From positions 835,804 to 899,803 of the forward strand of contig UESW01004238.1 in the NCBI GenBank assembly GCA_900491605.1: 64,000 nt of DNA, written 5' to 3'. Origin of the DNA: Calamus simplicifolius (taxonomy: Eukaryota > Streptophyta > Magnoliopsida > Arecales > Arecaceae). Positions 1-11,921 of this stretch are shown here, in pieces. Under the pieces are notes generated by a model. That model made no database searches. It was not told where the DNA came from and was given only the letters and a program-made list of their open reading frames with translations. Made by a program: the position numbers and the translations under genes. Every line of letters begins with the position of its first letter. Positions within the stretch are counted from its first letter, which is position 1.

Positions 1-21
1 AAATATTTTTTTTAATTATAA

Positions 22-2300
22 TCAGAGGTATAAATACTTAGTCACTATTATTATATTCTCAAGTTTGGGTTCTTCGTTTGATTCTATCTCAGATTGTGAT
101 TCATATTCATCTTCTTCATCATTTAAGACCTCGTCCACATCCTCAATTTCAAGTGAAGCATCAATTGAATCATTATGGATTGGATCCAGATCAAGAAAAT
201 CATCTTGGATTGCATGTGCTTTCATGATATCTTTTTTGAAAGCTGGGGATTTAAGTGTTTGCGTAGATGAGCTTATCAGCATAGAAATGGTCATCCGTGG
301 CTTTATTTTACTCATAGCCTACCAATTTCTCTTGTCATTTTAAAGGCTTGGATATGTGGAGTAGTACACTTGTTTAGATTGAGATGCCAGAAAGAATGAT
401 TCATATTTGTTCAACCTTCTTCTATGACATATTTAAACAAGATTATAATCTTTATGCACTTTTATTCCTACATTTGGAGTTGGATCATACCATTCACATT
501 TGAACAATATAGTGTGTTTAATAGGCCGATCAGGATACTCAACTTCAACAAATTCCTGTAGCTTCCTATAATAATCTTGTTGATCTGCATCAACAATTTG
601 ACCTTGCACACATACCCCCAATTTTGAGTTGCTCTTGAAGAACCCAAAGACTCAACCTCAAACTTGTACTAGAGATTTAATAAAAATGTCATCAACATTC
701 AAAGAAGGATTATTAGTCTAAAAAATCAGGGAAACATAATTAGTTTGTATATACTATGTACTTGTAAACCTATAAGCAATGTATCAATTTAATACTCGCA
801 TGTTCGTTGAACCAATATACAAACTCAGTATAAAGTTTCAATTCAATTTCATCATCTCTGATGTAACGATCTTGTTGTCTTTACATATCACAAAACATCC
901 TTGAAAATAATAGTTTATGTAAACTTAGTTGAAAATAATATGAAGAAATCAATTAAGTGTCAAAGTGAATGAAAGAAATAATATCTTACTCTATAAACGG
1001 TTTAACTCAGAGCAGTTCATAAGAATATAATTGTAAGCAGCTTTAAACTCTTCGTTCAACATATAACTTCTATTTTTGATGCCAAATGGCCTACCAACAG
1101 TCTTGAAAATAGAGACGCTTTTATCATCTACTCCAAATGGCTATCCACAACCATCTAAATTATGTGACACTTTTCGATTCTTAATTTGGACATGTTCATC
1201 AAAAATTTGATGACTCCTCAAAATATGCATTGCAGATTGATCCTTCAACTCTTGCCTTATTTTGAACATTTTTTTTAATTTCTTCATGTACCTAAAAGAT
1301 TAAAGTTGAAAACAAAATAAGATACTCAATTTAGTGAACATCATAAAATAAAATTTGTATGAAAAGTAAGTTACCTCTCAAATGGATACATCCAACGATA
1401 TGAATAGGTCCAGCAATCCAAGCTTCGTATGCCAGATGAACAAGTAGATGTTTCATGCAATTAAAAAAACTTGAAGGAAAAATTTGTTCCAACTTGCTTA
1501 AAATAATTGGAACCTCTTCTTCAAGTCTTGCCATGTCATTAGTTCTAATAACTCTAGCTATTAGCTCTTTGAAATATATATTGATCTCTGTTAATGCTTT
1601 CCACACATTGGTAGGAAGTAATTCACGAAATGCTATGGGCATTAACCACCATATAAAGACATAAAAATCATGGATTTTCATGCCAAAAATCCTTAACTTA
1701 TGCATGTCCACACATCTACCCATGTTTGATGCATATCCATCAGGAAATTTCAATCCTTTCAATTAATCACATAGTACTGCTTTCGAATTTTGATCAAGCA
1801 TGTAGCAAGCCTTTGGATATTTACCATCAACAGTCGATCGTGCAAGTTTGGGATGCCGACAGTACTGATTAAGTTCCTCTCTTGATTTAACTGTGTCCTT
1901 TATTTTTTTGAAACATTCATCACTATATGAAAAATGTTATCAAAAAAATTCTTTTCCATATGCGTCACATCAAGGTTATGTCTAATTAAATTTGTACTCC
2001 AGTAGGGCAACTCTCAAAAAATACTTTTTTTTTCTTCAGTCATACTCTCTACATATCCGACCATTTACGACATATGCAACATTTTTCCAAAATATTCATC
2101 AACCTCAACTGCTCAATAGAGTTTAATATTTTTTGCCCGCTCAGAATAGGTAGTGCATCTTTCTTAATCACTGTGCTCTTAAGAAATGAAATCTTATTTT
2201 TTCTAAAAGGGTGTCTAGATGATAGAAACTTTCTTTGATTATCAAACCATGATTGTTTATTACTTTTAGACAATGTGAAAACATCTGAATTCTTTATGGA
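22..2300 (-). pseudogene. TNP2-type CACTA transposase with DUF4218 and DUF4216, degraded
   Basis: Read right to left, 2300-2049 matches the TNP2 stretch with FDNQRKFLSSRHPFRKNK. 2049-1930 carries the LPYWSTNLIRHNLDV motif and the following HMEKN-FDNIF block of the transposase core. 1762-1130 is DUF4218-like (GMKIHDFYV, LEQIFPSSFFNCMKHLLVHL, HVQIKNRKV). 621-433 is DUF4216-like (VLFKCEWYD type, here ILFKCEWYDP, then GIKVHKDYNLV). 315-22 is an acidic tail. A probable intron runs from 1374 to 1292 (GTAACT to TTTTAG) and joins GAGAG to GTAC, giving the family's FERY sequence across the junction. Several stops and frameshifts separate the blocks, and the N-terminal third is not seen. In an intact element this protein would bind the termini and catalyse cut-and-paste transposition in the nucleus. 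Confidence 0.85.
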
Positions 2301-2309
2301 ATAAGAACA

Positions 2310-2665
2310 ATGTGGGAGCCCGACGGGTGCATGGCCGCACAGGTAGGTGCGGCCATGCAGGTGTGCCCAACGGGCATGTGGCCATGCGGAGGGCGCTCGA
2401 TGCCCCTTTAGTAAGCAATGCGGCGGCGGGTTGCTAATTAGCGATGCTCCCGCGTGCATTGCTAATTAGCGATGCTCCCGCGTCGCTGAGACATGCGCGC
2501 GCATCGCTAATTAATGACACGGATTTTAGGCATCGCTAATTAATAACTACTTAGCGACGATATTCGTGTCACTAATTTCATTCATCACTAATTTATCGTT
2601 AATTTTTTTTTTGCATCACTATTTAGTGACAATATTTTGTGGCATCGCTAATGGGTGTCACTAAA
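2310..2665. repeat. CACTA subterminal region with short repeats and a GC-rich hairpin
   Basis: Between 2400 and 2665 the motif GCTAATTAGCGATGC and shortened forms (CATCGCTAAT, CACTAATT) recur in both orientations. This is typical of subterminal transposase-binding repeats in CACTA elements. At 2328-2340 and 2347-2359 there is a perfect 13-base inverted repeat (TGCATGGCCGCAC) with a 6-base loop, in a GC-rich island unlike the AT-rich surroundings. Confidence 0.65.
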
Positions 2666-2671
2666 CCAAAT

Positions 2672-2683
2672 ATTCTTCTAGTG
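2672..2683 (-). repeat. CACTA terminal inverted repeat end
   Basis: The 12 bases read CACTAGAAGAAT on the minus strand. The CACTA start and purine-rich continuation match the conserved tip of plant En/Spm elements. The partner terminus is outside the window. Confidence 0.85.
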
Positions 2684-2698
2684 TAAGTAAATATCTAA

Positions 2699-2863
2699 TA
2701 TAACACTTACGCTAAATGCATTAAAATTAGGCATTATTTCATTAGAGGACAGGTCGGTAAGGGGGATGTCGTTCTTGAGTTCATTGATATTGGACATCAA
2801 TGGGTCGATATCTTTACTAAGTCCCTTATCAAGATTGTTTTTGCACAATTTGGGGTGAACTAG
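2699..2863 (+). pseudogene. C-terminal end of copia pol RNase H (element G)
   Basis: An uninterrupted frame of about 54 codons ends in TAG. It reads KIRHYFIR, then VVLEFID, then WVDIFTKSL. It aligns block by block with the end of pol in element A (IEIRYHFIREHV, ICLDYVN, LADIFTKPL). The N-terminal remainder is cut off by the CACTA insertion 15 bases upstream. It shows that the CACTA landed in an existing retrotransposon. Confidence 0.75.
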
Positions 2864-3289
2864 GCATGGTTGAGATGAAGCTTGATGTCTATGTACGCAT
2901 CCTAGGTACAACTTTAATGTGATACAATTTTATCAACATATTTTGATGATTGGTTGACGATTCAATATGCTTGGACTTCATAATACTATAGTTGAGAAAT
3001 TAATTGTCACATTTAAAATCCTTATACACAATTGAATATAATTATGAATGCTTGAATGTGATCTTGAGTTTACAATTAATTTATTGAAACTCTTGAGTAT
3101 CAATGATTATTCCTATGAATTTCTCATGGTGATTTAATTTATTATGCTTATGGTATCTTGTATAAAATTGTTAATGTGATATTTGTAAAACATCTCATGG
3201 TGTTTGAACCCGGCTTAAGTCAAGTTCGTGGAACTATTTAAATTCTTCAAAATATTTTATTGTTTAAATGCAAAATTTTTATAAAAAAA

Positions 3290-3430
3290 CCCTCTAGATC
3301 CCTATTAGTCAACTGGCCTATAATAGAGGGGTCGATTAGTCCTTTGCTTCAACCAAAATAGGGGTTTCCATCTGGGGTCTAGCAATCAACTATCATAGAC
3401 TACTGCAGTCAATTATAGCTCTATAAACCT
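3290..3430 (+). promoter_or_regulatory. Degenerate palindrome block and TATA-like box upstream of ORF3 (element G)
   Basis: Repeated decayed AGTCAACTG / GTCGATTAG / AATCAACTA motifs are followed by CTCTATAAACC, with TATAAACC at 3422-3429. The position corresponds to the palindrome blocks between pol and ORF3 in elements A, B and D. Promoter activity is inference from this layout. Confidence 0.4.
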
Positions 3431-3879
3431 TGTTTTTTTTTTTTTAAATAGGTGAAACTACTAGCCCATTTTAATCCCAAAAAACCTCCAACTGGCCCTC
3501 CATCATCATCTCCCATTGTCAAGGTCCTGACCAAGGTCCTTATTTGGCTGAAGAAAAGCTCTAGGCACCTCTCCTTAATTTTTTCCACATTTCATAGGTA
3601 AGGTCCTCAAATCCCTCCTATTAATCATCCTTTCAAGTCTTCCTTCACAGATTTTCAACTTTTATTTTTAGATGTTTCTTAGGTTCTCATCCTAAACGCC
3701 TAGGGTTTGGCCATTGCATGGTTATTTCCTATTAATCTTATGTTAGGCTATGTAGAAATCCCATCACCTACCTACATTGCCCCTCCCCATTAGGATTTAG
3801 CAAAAGAGACCCCTAAATATAGCTAGGATTTCATTTTAGCCTAGAACCCTTTCACTAAAATCTTAGGATTTCTTCCATA

Positions 3880-5010
3880 ATGGCACCTAAACCCAAAAGG
3901 CTTACCTAAGATGAATCCTAAAAAAGGAAGCAGGGCAAAATCTCTTCCCATGAAGAAATTAGAAGAAAATCTTCGATCATTTGTGGATCAACTTTTTAAA
4001 TCTAGGGAGGGAAAACAACAATCTAGAGATATTTGAGAAAAAGAATATTATATACAATAGATGTATAATTGATCTAGCTCATTACCAGGAACATAGGTTG
4101 ATCACACCATTTGACCATTTAGGTTAGGGTCCCATGCTTACCATAAACCATTTATATTACCCCAAGATGGTCCATCTATTCTTTGCTAACTTATACATAG
4201 ATGAAGCTAATCTAAAGCTTCATTTCTCCATCAAGTACAAGGAAATAGTATTAAATCCTCCCACTTTAGCCCATATCCTAAACAATCTAAAAGGTTGTGC
4301 CTATATAATTTATTCAGTGGAACACCAAAACTCAATTTGAGTTAGAGCAGACCCGCATTGTCTTAGGAGATGATTGTATAGGAGTATTTAAGTCATCTGC
4401 TCAAGGACTCCTTGCCACACCTAAGGTTTTGCTTCATATCCTGAGCCATACCATAATCCTTAGAGATGGCAACTGAGATCATCTGTCCTTCATTGACATG
4501 TACATCCTCTCTCATATGATAGCATATATATTCCATTTAACCTCCCTCATCTTATGATATGGTACATGAAAGATGTGTTTAGGAAGAGGACCTCCCTTCC
4601 CTATGGACTAGTTTTCACTAGGATATTCTAGTTCTTTGACTTTGAGCTGATTAAGGAGGAAGGGTAGCAGTTGAGAAATTCACATGATTTCTTCTCTGGC
4701 ACCACATTCAGGAATCTTCTGCTAATTGTAGAAGGTTACTAGAGGAGTGATGTGGCAAAAAGTGAGGAGGAAGACTATGATTGTAAGGGAGATGATGATG
4801 AGCCTGTCTGAGTGCCCTAGTGAAACACACCTTCAACACTTGATTTGTCATTATCACTTGCTAGCACTGCACCAAGCCTGGATGAGATTCTTGATGGACT
4901 AGGTAGGAGATTTGCTCCTCAGTTCACCAAGCAGCATTAGGATGTGCAGTCTCTCCATAGGATTCACTATCCACTTTGACTTTGTGAAGGACCTTCTTCA
5001 ATAGCAGCTT
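3880..5010 (+). pseudogene. ORF3 of element G, plant-transposon-type domain, decayed
   Basis: The start MAPKPKR corresponds to the MAPK start of ORF3 in A and D. Recognisable pieces are MVHLFFANL followed by a block ending LKGCAYIIYS (4149-4310), matching the LVKEFYFNL region of element B, and FPYGLVFTRIF (about 4598-4630), matching LPYGMILTQLF of element A. Many stops and frame changes lie between. These blocks belong to the putative plant transposon protein domain. Its role is unknown. Confidence 0.6.
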
Positions 5011-5590
5011 CCTTGAGTTCATTTTTGATGTCATGTCTTGTTGGTGATGTAGTTTGGCTGACTAGTATCATGTGATGTATGACTTTTGTTGTTGTGATGT
5101 ATGATTTTCTTCGTGAGTCTGTGATGACAAGTGATGACTCTTTCATGACTTTTTGTTATATATATAACTTTTGGTTATGTGATCTGCTTGCATATCTTCT
5201 AGTCCCTCATTTGATGATGCTAAAAGGGAAAGTAATATCTATTAGCTTGTGGATTTTATTGGAGCTTAACATTGGAAAATCTAAACTTTTTATAAATTTT
5301 TGCTGAATTTTTTGTATTTTACCAATATTCTTTCAATGCTATAGTTTTTTATGTTATTTTATGATGGGATTTTAATATTTTCTTATGTTATGACTTATCA
5401 TTCAATTAAAAGCCACACTTTAATTTAAACACCTAGAGAGGGGGAGAGGAGGGGTTGAGGGAGATCAAGGCAAAAAATTAGCAAGTAATACTTGCATTAA
5501 AACTGTTTCATACATTTGTAGTATCAAGTAAAATTTATTAGCTCATCCCATGCTATGTTTTTTAATGATTAATCAATAGCTTGTCATTAT

Positions 5591-5605
5591 CAAAAAGAAA
5601 GAGAT
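5591..5605 (+). promoter_or_regulatory. Polypurine tract before the 3' LTR of element G
   Basis: CAAAAAGAAAGAGAT directly precedes TGTTAAAAC. It corresponds to CAAAAAGGGGGAGAT in the young copies. This is the expected plus-strand priming site. Confidence 0.6.
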
Positions 5606-6756
5606 TGTTAAAACTTAGGGTTTAATAATATATGTTTTGATAATAATAAGACATTGAATACTTAATTTGCGATGATTACATAGGTGCACACCCCATTGAG
5701 TAGAATTAGTAAAAATTTGTCTAAATTGCACTTGATCGAATAAAAGCTCAAGTCTCACCTCAGTATATAAGTTGAAAAGGCGAAATGATAAATTCGAAGA
5801 ACGTCTGACGTATCAAAGTCCGAATGAAAAAAGTCTTGTCATAAATTTTATTTCTCCTTAAAGGCCTTATGTAAAACTTGATGGAAAATTAAGTGCATAA
5901 AGCTTAATATACCTTAAAAGTGATTTAAATTAGGTTTTAGATCATAATTAAAGAAAAATAATCATAAAAATCCAGAGCTAGATATGTGCGATCTATCAAA
6001 TTTTAATATGATAGACTAAACTTGGCATAAACTAACAAATACCATAACCGACCATTCTCCATCTAAACTTGGTAGTCGACCACCATAGACTAGGGTAGTC
6101 GGCCAAGCTAGGCCTGGTGGTCGATCAGCTCTAGCCCTAATAGTCGATCGAGTGTTTTTGAGAGCCCATGGTCATATTTTCATATGATTATTGAAGCTAC
6201 CAAAAAGCCCCAACAGCCATATTTCTTCTGCCTATATATTTGAGGGTTCTTTCCTAGTTGGAATATGAAATTTTAGGATGAAAATCATTGAAAAAAACTT
6301 TAGAAAAAGCTTTTTAAGACTTAAGTGCACATTTTTTCTTAACCAAAGTTCATATCTTAATTAAAAAATTTACAACAATTGGGTGTTGGTTTACGAGTAT
6401 TCTTCAAGTAGATAGTATTGTTCTTGCTTTGAAAGCTCTTGTGAAAGTTACTTCTTAACTTAAAAAAAAAAGGAGGTGTACAAGCATTTGTTCTTCACCC
6501 GAAGAAAAAAAAAAATTCAGATAATAGAATATCCAAGTAAGAGACTTAGAATATGGACATAAGAAATTAGGAGTGTCGAACTGCTATAAAAATCTCTTAC
6601 CTCATTTTACTTTTAATATTTTATTTACTTGCTAATATCTTTTGTTTATTGATCTTTCATTGCTTAAATTTTTATTGTATCATTATTTAAGTTAGGCTTT
6701 TTAATTTTTATAGCCCAGTTCATCCCTGTCCTCTTAGGTTGCTCCTTGGGCCTTCA
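5606..6756 (+). repeat. 3' LTR of old element G (about 1.15 kb)
   Basis: It begins TGTTAAAAC after the purine tract. It contains a GTCGACCA / TGGTCGAT palindrome-like cluster (about 6050-6150) and a TATATATTTGAGGG promoter-like stretch near 6234. It ends TCCTCTTAGGTTGCTCCTTGGGCCTTCA, in pieces that correspond to CTCTTGGGTTGCCATCTGGGCCAACA of the young LTRs. The 3' end is therefore placed by homology, and no TSD can be tested. Confidence 0.6.
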
Positions 6757-7970
6757 CTTATGGCCTTTTAGATTGTTTGAAGAGTAGGATCATAGGAGGG
6801 CACGTAGAGAAGTGAAGAAATGCAGGAGAATAGGTAACCTAATGAGAATGGGAGCTAGGGTGTGGAATAATAGGTAAGAAATCAAATATTAATACTTGCA
6901 TTTAGACATTCTTAAGATTTTGAATTCTAAACAAATTGACCTGTAGATTGAAAAATTGGCATGAGATGGTTATGGATATAAGAATATATGAGAAAGACTT
7001 CAAGCGATGTTGTGTGCCTATTCCGGGCATGAGCAATAGAAGTCCCTTCATTTTAGTCTCTTAATGGATTTAGGATAAGGATAGGAGATAAGAATGTGAG
7101 AAAGCAAATGAAATGGTGTGTTGGGGGAGGTTAAGAGATGCGAAGATGTGAGAGTACAAAGAGGGAATGCATGGAATGAATGAAAATGCAAGGGAGTGGT
7201 ATTCATGGAAAGTTTTGGGGGCCTAAAAGTATTTAACCACTTGTTATACAAGAAGTTGAGATGTTTTAGAGACAAGGATGTGGAAGACTTCAAACACAAG
7301 GGGACTTTACCTAGAGAAGTGTAAAATATAGGGATGAGTGTACAAAAAAAAAATATTACCCTTGTGATATTAGTCTTTGAGGGGACCTTAATGATGTTTG
7401 GATGTGGCTAAGAGAGCTTGACATACTAACCCAATCTTGAGTCAAATTTGCTAGGATTCAGTTGCACAACGAAAGACTGAATTTTAAAATTTTTTAAACC
7501 TTGAAACCCTAGTCAACCAAAACCCTAGATCTAGGACCCTTTGATTATATCAAATAATAAGACAATATTTTAGGATATTGAAGGATACCTATAATGCTTA
7601 TATCCTTTATTCCACTAGGCACACAAGTGTATATCCTTCAAAAATGATTCACACAGAAACTAGAATAAGGAAGCACTCCTACTTCTTATTTGCTTGTTTT
7701 GAAACTCCTTTTGAAAGCCTTTCTTCTTTCGATAACCTTCCTTTTTGATAGAACCTTTACCCTCACGAAGAGTATTTCAAAGGCCCTTTTCAAAACTTCT
7801 CTTACTATCCTATTATCCTTTCTGATTCTCTTCCTTAGCCCCTATCTTAAAATGGTGAACTTGTCTTAAAACAATAGACTTGACTTAACAAGGGATTAAT
7901 GAAGAGAGATGTCAAGATAATTTTTTGATCAATTCTTTGCTTTAATCACTGAAGCCTTTAAATAGTTAAA
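6757..7970. other. No gene recognised
   Basis: AT-rich sequence with only short open frames and no domain I recognise. It was contiguous with 29016 onward before element B inserted. Confidence 0.5.
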
Positions 7971-7975
7971 GAGAG
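7971..7975. repeat. Target site duplication of element B, left copy (GAGAG)
   Basis: GAGAG immediately precedes the LTR end TGTTGGCCC. The same five bases follow the other LTR at 29011-29015. Confidence 0.85.
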
Positions 7976-8367
7976 TGTTGGCCCAGATGGCAATCCAAGA
8001 AGGGGGGATGAATTGGGTTCTTAAAAATTTTAACCTTTTAAAACTATCGGCTTTGAAATAATTAAGTGCAGAATAAATTTCAATCACAAATGAAGAGATA
8101 GAGAGAGAGACAATTAAAGCACGCAAATACAAGAATTTTATAATGGTCGGTGTATCCAACACCTACGTCCACTCCTAAGTTCCACTTGGGTCCACACTAT
8201 AATCAACTAGATTACAGCCGAGTTGTTTTACAAGATCACAACTCAAAACTTGTTGTTTCCCAGGGATCACAACGAACCCAGCTGGTTTTCCGGGCTCACC
8301 AGCACAAAACCCAAACACAAGCTAATCTAACTTGCCCTGAGGCATACTACCTGCACTAATTCAATCC
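7976..8367 (-). repeat. 3' LTR of element B, distal segment
   Basis: It begins (plus strand) TGTTGGCCCAGATGG, the reverse complement of the LTR 3' end, and continues co-linearly with 27536-27893 of the other B LTR until element A interrupts it. It keeps a segment near 8283-8325 that the 5' LTR has lost. Confidence 0.9.
8363..8367. repeat. Target site duplication of element A, left copy (AATCC)
   Basis: AATCC precedes TGTTGAGAAATT and is repeated after the other LTR at 19265-19269. The unoccupied site in B's other LTR (near 27889) reads TCAATCCCC with a single AATCC. Confidence 0.9.
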
Positions 8368-8748
8368 TGTTGAGAAATTATTGAAACATAATTGCCCCAA
8401 CTTTATTGATTTTGATGATTTCAAAAGCCATGAGTATTTTAAATAAAACAATGAGTTTATCTATCAAAAATCTTGAGCTTATTCAAAAAGAAACCAATGG
8501 ACTCTAAATGGTTAATTCACTGATTTTTGAATCAATTTGATAGAGATGTTTTCAAACACTATTTCTAGAATCTCGAAAAGAATTCTTACATAATATATTT
8601 TAATCTATGATTTCTTGAAACATGTCTTGAATTCATGCTTAATGACATATTTATTGTTTTCAAGTCAAAATATCATTTAAAATTATTTTAATACATTTGG
8701 GACGAGCTTTAAAGTCAATCAGAACATTTTTCTGATTTTTGTATCGCT

Positions 8749-9076
8749 TCCGAGCCGACTCAAGGGTTTCCGAGTCGACTCCCCATTTGTCTGAGTTTCA
8801 ATGTTGTCTTGAGTCGACACTTGAGTTTTCAAGAGTCGACCCCTGAAACCTTCGCGAGCCGACTCACGACTGTGCGAGCCGACTCAACTCAGACACCAGA
8901 AAGTCTCATTTTTGAGCACTTCTCGAGTCGACTCCCCATGTTTCTCGAGTCGACTCCCGACTTTCAGGAGCCGACACTTGTGTTTTCGCGAGTCGACTCT
9001 TCAATGCTTAAAATGTTTCTATTTTTGATAATCGACCTCGAGCCGACTCCCTCAGAGCTCGAGTCGACTCCACGAT
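8749..9076 (+). promoter_or_regulatory. U3 palindrome cluster of GAGTCGACTC / GAGCCGACTC
   Basis: About a dozen copies of the 10-base motif GAG(T/C)CGAC(T/A/C)C are spaced irregularly at roughly 10-50 bases; the perfect form is a palindrome. The cluster ends about 100 bases before the TATA box. Clustered LTR palindromes are a reported Sirevirus hallmark and are suspected cis-regulatory sites. The binding factor is unknown. Confidence 0.7.
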
Positions 9077-9178
9077 TTATGGGCGCGATTTTTAACGATG
9101 ACACATCAGCCCCAACGGTAAGATTTTTGAATAACGGCTATTTTTCCTTGATTCTAACGGACATATTTTTGCAGAATC

Positions 9179-9187
9179 TATAAATAG
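9179..9187 (+). promoter_or_regulatory. TATA box of the element A 5' LTR
   Basis: TATAAATAG lies in a GAATCTATAAATAGAGGAG context that is identical in D and F. Transcription should start about 30 bases downstream. Confidence 0.75.
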
Positions 9188-10107
9188 AGGAGTTCTTTTC
9201 AAATCAAAAAACCCAGAGAAAATCAAAAAGAGAGAAAAGAATATCATTTGAAAAGAGGGAAAAATAGAGCTTAGTGGAAAAATCTTTTAGCTCAAAGAGG
9301 AGTGTTTCAAAAGGAGTGAAATCCAAGTGGAAGATACGTCTACTCCTTCTCATCATTCCACAAAAGCCAGAAGAAAATCCAAGTGCTTTTCAAAGGTCAA
9401 ATCTGTGGATTTTCAAAAGAGGATAAAGCTTCATCTCAACTCCAAACACTTCTACGGTCAAGAATCTAGCTGAGGCGTGATTCAACACTTCAAGAGGAGT
9501 TGAAGAGAAGAAGGGAGAAAGCCCAAGCATCTACCATCGGCAAAATTATCAGGCTTTTCTAACCTTATATCATTTTGTACTTAATTTGTATATCTGCTCA
9601 AGGGGAGCACCTTATTGTTCAAACTCTATCTTTATTATTTTGCTGATTCAATCTGTGGATTGAATTAGTGGAGGTTGGTATACCTCGTTGCAAGCCGGAG
9701 TGCTTGTGTTGGGTTAGTTGTAAGCCCAAAGAAAAACAACGTGTAGGGTTTTGTGCTGGTAAGCCCGAGTTAAAACCAGCTGGGTTCGTTGTGCGCCCGG
9801 TAAAACAACAAGTTTGAGTTGTGAGCTTGGAAAACAACTCGGCTGTAATCTAGAGAGATTATAGTGTGGACCCAAGTGAATCTTGGGAGTGGACGTAGGT
9901 GCTGGTTGCGCCGAACCACTATAAAATTGCTTTGTGTTTGCCGTGCCTAATTTTCTCTATCTCTATCTCTCTTTATTAACTGCTTGTTCATTGCTTATTA
10001 GTTGATATCACTTGCACATATTGCTAACTAATTTAATAGTCAAAAAGTCTTAAATTTTTAAGAACCCAATTCACCCCCCCTCTTGGGTTGCCATCTGGGC
10101 CAACAAT

Positions 10108-10119
10108 TGGTATCAGAGC
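10108..10119 (+). promoter_or_regulatory. Primer binding site, initiator-Met tRNA (element A)
   Basis: TGGTATCAGAGC starts two bases after the LTR and complements the 3' end of plant initiator methionine tRNA, the usual copia primer. Confidence 0.9.
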
Positions 10120-10167
10120 AAGTGCTCATTTAGAATTTGATCTCACGATCAAGGGCTAAAGATCCAT

Positions 10168-11921
10168 ATGGCAACACAAATTGGGTCAAGTTTTGCTGAA
10201 GGTCATTCTACGAATAGACCTCCACTTTTTAATGGCTCAAACTATTCTTATTGGAAAGCTAGAATGAGGATATTCATTCAAGCTTCTGATTATGAGCTTT
10301 GGGGTGTTATAATTAATGGACCTAGTACACCCACACACCTTATTGATGGCACTATTGTTCCTAAACCCGAAAGGGATTGGAATGATAATGATAGAAGAAT
10401 GGCACAACTAAATGCTAAAGCCATTAATATTTTGTATTGTTCCTTGGATTCAAATGAATTCAACCGAATCTCAACTTGTAATTCCGCCAAAGAAATTTGG
10501 GATAGGTTGGAAATTACTCATGAAGGAACAAACCAAGTAAAGGAATCAAAAAAAACATTTTGGTTCACAAATATGAATTGTTTACAATGGAACAAACTGA
10601 AACCATCACATGCATGTTCACTAGATTTACTGATATTGTGAATGGTTTGAAAAGTCTTGGTAGAGTTTATACTAATGCTGATCTTGTGCGTAAAATTCTT
10701 AGGTCACTACCAAGATCGTGGGAAGCGAAAGTCACTGCTATCCAAGAAGCAAAGGACCTCAATGCACTACCTTAGAGGAGCTTCTAGGATCCTTAATGAC
10801 CCACGAGCTAACAATGAAGCAGCACGTTGAGGAGGAAACAAAAAGAAGGAAAACTTTTGCCCTCAAGACTGCAGAAATGGAAGAGAGCAGCAGTGAAAGT
10901 AATGATGAAGATGATGAGGAAACTGCTCTCTTGGCCAAAAATTCAGAAGATTTATGAGAAAAAGGCCTTCCATAAAAAGAAATTTGGAGCAAGATTTGAA
11001 GGAGAAAAGGATAAGAAAAAGGACAAGGAGAAAGAAAAAGAAAAAGAGCCCTTAGTATGTTATGAGTGCAAAAAGCCAGGGCACTTAAGTATGACTGTCC
11101 TTTACTGAAAAAGGCCTACAAGAAAAAGAAGAAAGCTTATATGGCAACATGGTCTGAAGAATCTTCCTCGTCGGAAGAAGATGAGCAAAAGGAAGTTGCC
11201 AATATTTGTTTCATGGCCAACGACAACGACAACGACAATGAGGTAAGTTCTGAAAACTCAAATGATGATTTTACATTTGATGAAATGTTTGAGGCTTTCA
11301 ATGAACTTATGATTGATTTTAAATCCTTAAAGAAAAAGTATAAGTTTTTGAAAAATGAATATTAGTTTAGCTAAAAGTAAAAATGAATTAGCTTTAGAAG
11401 TTAAGAACCTAACTAATGAAAAAGAAGAACTTAGGAAAGAAAGAGATAATCTTAATCAAGAAAAAGATTTCATTAAAATCTGAAACTAAAAACTCAACTA
11501 AAGATTTAAAAGATCAACTAAAAACTTTAGCTTTAGATAAAGAACAGCAAGCTAAAGAAATTGACTCTCTTAAGAAAGATGTTAAAAAATATAAAGACAT
11601 AGTTGAGAAATTCACCTTAAGTTCAACTAAACTTAACATGATCCTAGATAGTCAAAAAGCTATTTTTGACAAAGCTGGTTTAGGATATAACACATTAAGA
11701 AAACAGAAATCTCTAAAGAATATTTTTATAAAAGCAATCAAAGTAATATACTTGTTTAAATGTAATGAAAAAGGTCATAAATCATTTGAATGCAAAACAT
11801 TAAAAATAACAACAAGTTAAATATTAAAGCTAAGAAAATATGGGTTCCGAAAGGAACAATTTTTATTGCTGCTAACCATGAAGGACCCAAGAAAGCTTGG
11901 GTACCTAAGCATAAAGTTTGA
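10168..11921 (+). pseudogene. gag: gag of element A, frameshifted
   Basis: The start MATQIGSSFAEGHS is shared with D. The N-terminal capsid-type region has FNGSNYSYWKARM and the conserved ILYCSLDSNEFNRISTC stretch (residues about 22-110). A CCHC knuckle (CYECKKPGH) lies near 11060 and a second (CNEKGHKSFEC) near 11760, separated by Lys/Glu-rich coiled-coil-like sequence. Single-base deletions near 10550, 10772, 10940, 11090, 11360 and 11812 break the frame compared with D. The protein would form the particle and bind element RNA through the knuckles. The last stop TGA overlaps the ATG of pol in TGATG. The frame is closed, so no full-length Gag is expected from this copy. Confidence 0.85.

Larger units (their letters stand above)
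1..2683 (-). mobile_element. CACTA (En/Spm-type) DNA transposon, one end plus decayed transposase
   Basis: The plus strand ends in ATTCTTCTAGTG, so read on the minus strand the element begins CACTAGAAGAAT, the usual CACTA terminus. Inside it are repeated subterminal motifs around GCATCGCTAATT and, further left, minus-strand remnants of a TNP2-type transposase. The other terminus lies outside the window. TAA follows the end and could be one half of the 3-bp target duplication, but its partner cannot be seen. The element sits inside the pol gene of an older copia element, whose RNase H reading frame resumes within about 15 bases. The transposase N-terminal part appears to be missing, so the copy is internally deleted and dead. 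Confidence 0.85.
2684..6756 (+). mobile_element. Old Sirevirus-type copia element G, 3' half
   Basis: The parts appear in the order of the complete elements elsewhere in the window: end of pol RNase H (2699-2863), a palindrome-rich spacer (3290-3430), ORF3 starting MAPKPKR (3880), a purine tract, then an LTR (5606-6756). The similarity is clear only in motifs and order, so this copy is much older than elements A and D. Its 5' half lies left of the CACTA insertion, outside the window. Confidence 0.72.
8368..10105 (+). repeat. 5' LTR of element A
   Basis: Starts TGTTGAGAAATT and ends GGGCCAACA. U3 holds the palindrome block (8749-9076), then TATAAATAG. Near the 3' end a C7 run precedes TCTTGGGTTGCC. 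Confidence 0.95.

Noticed and set aside
8809..9183. Open frame of 124 codons in the element A LTR, repeated at 17887-18330
   Set aside because: It covers the palindrome block and ends at the TATA box. Its recurrence is explained by LTR identity, and no start signal or protein family fits.
10108..10119. tRNA gene fragment
   Set aside because: The 12 bases are the complement of a tRNA end and act as the primer site. The cloverleaf and Pol III boxes are absent.
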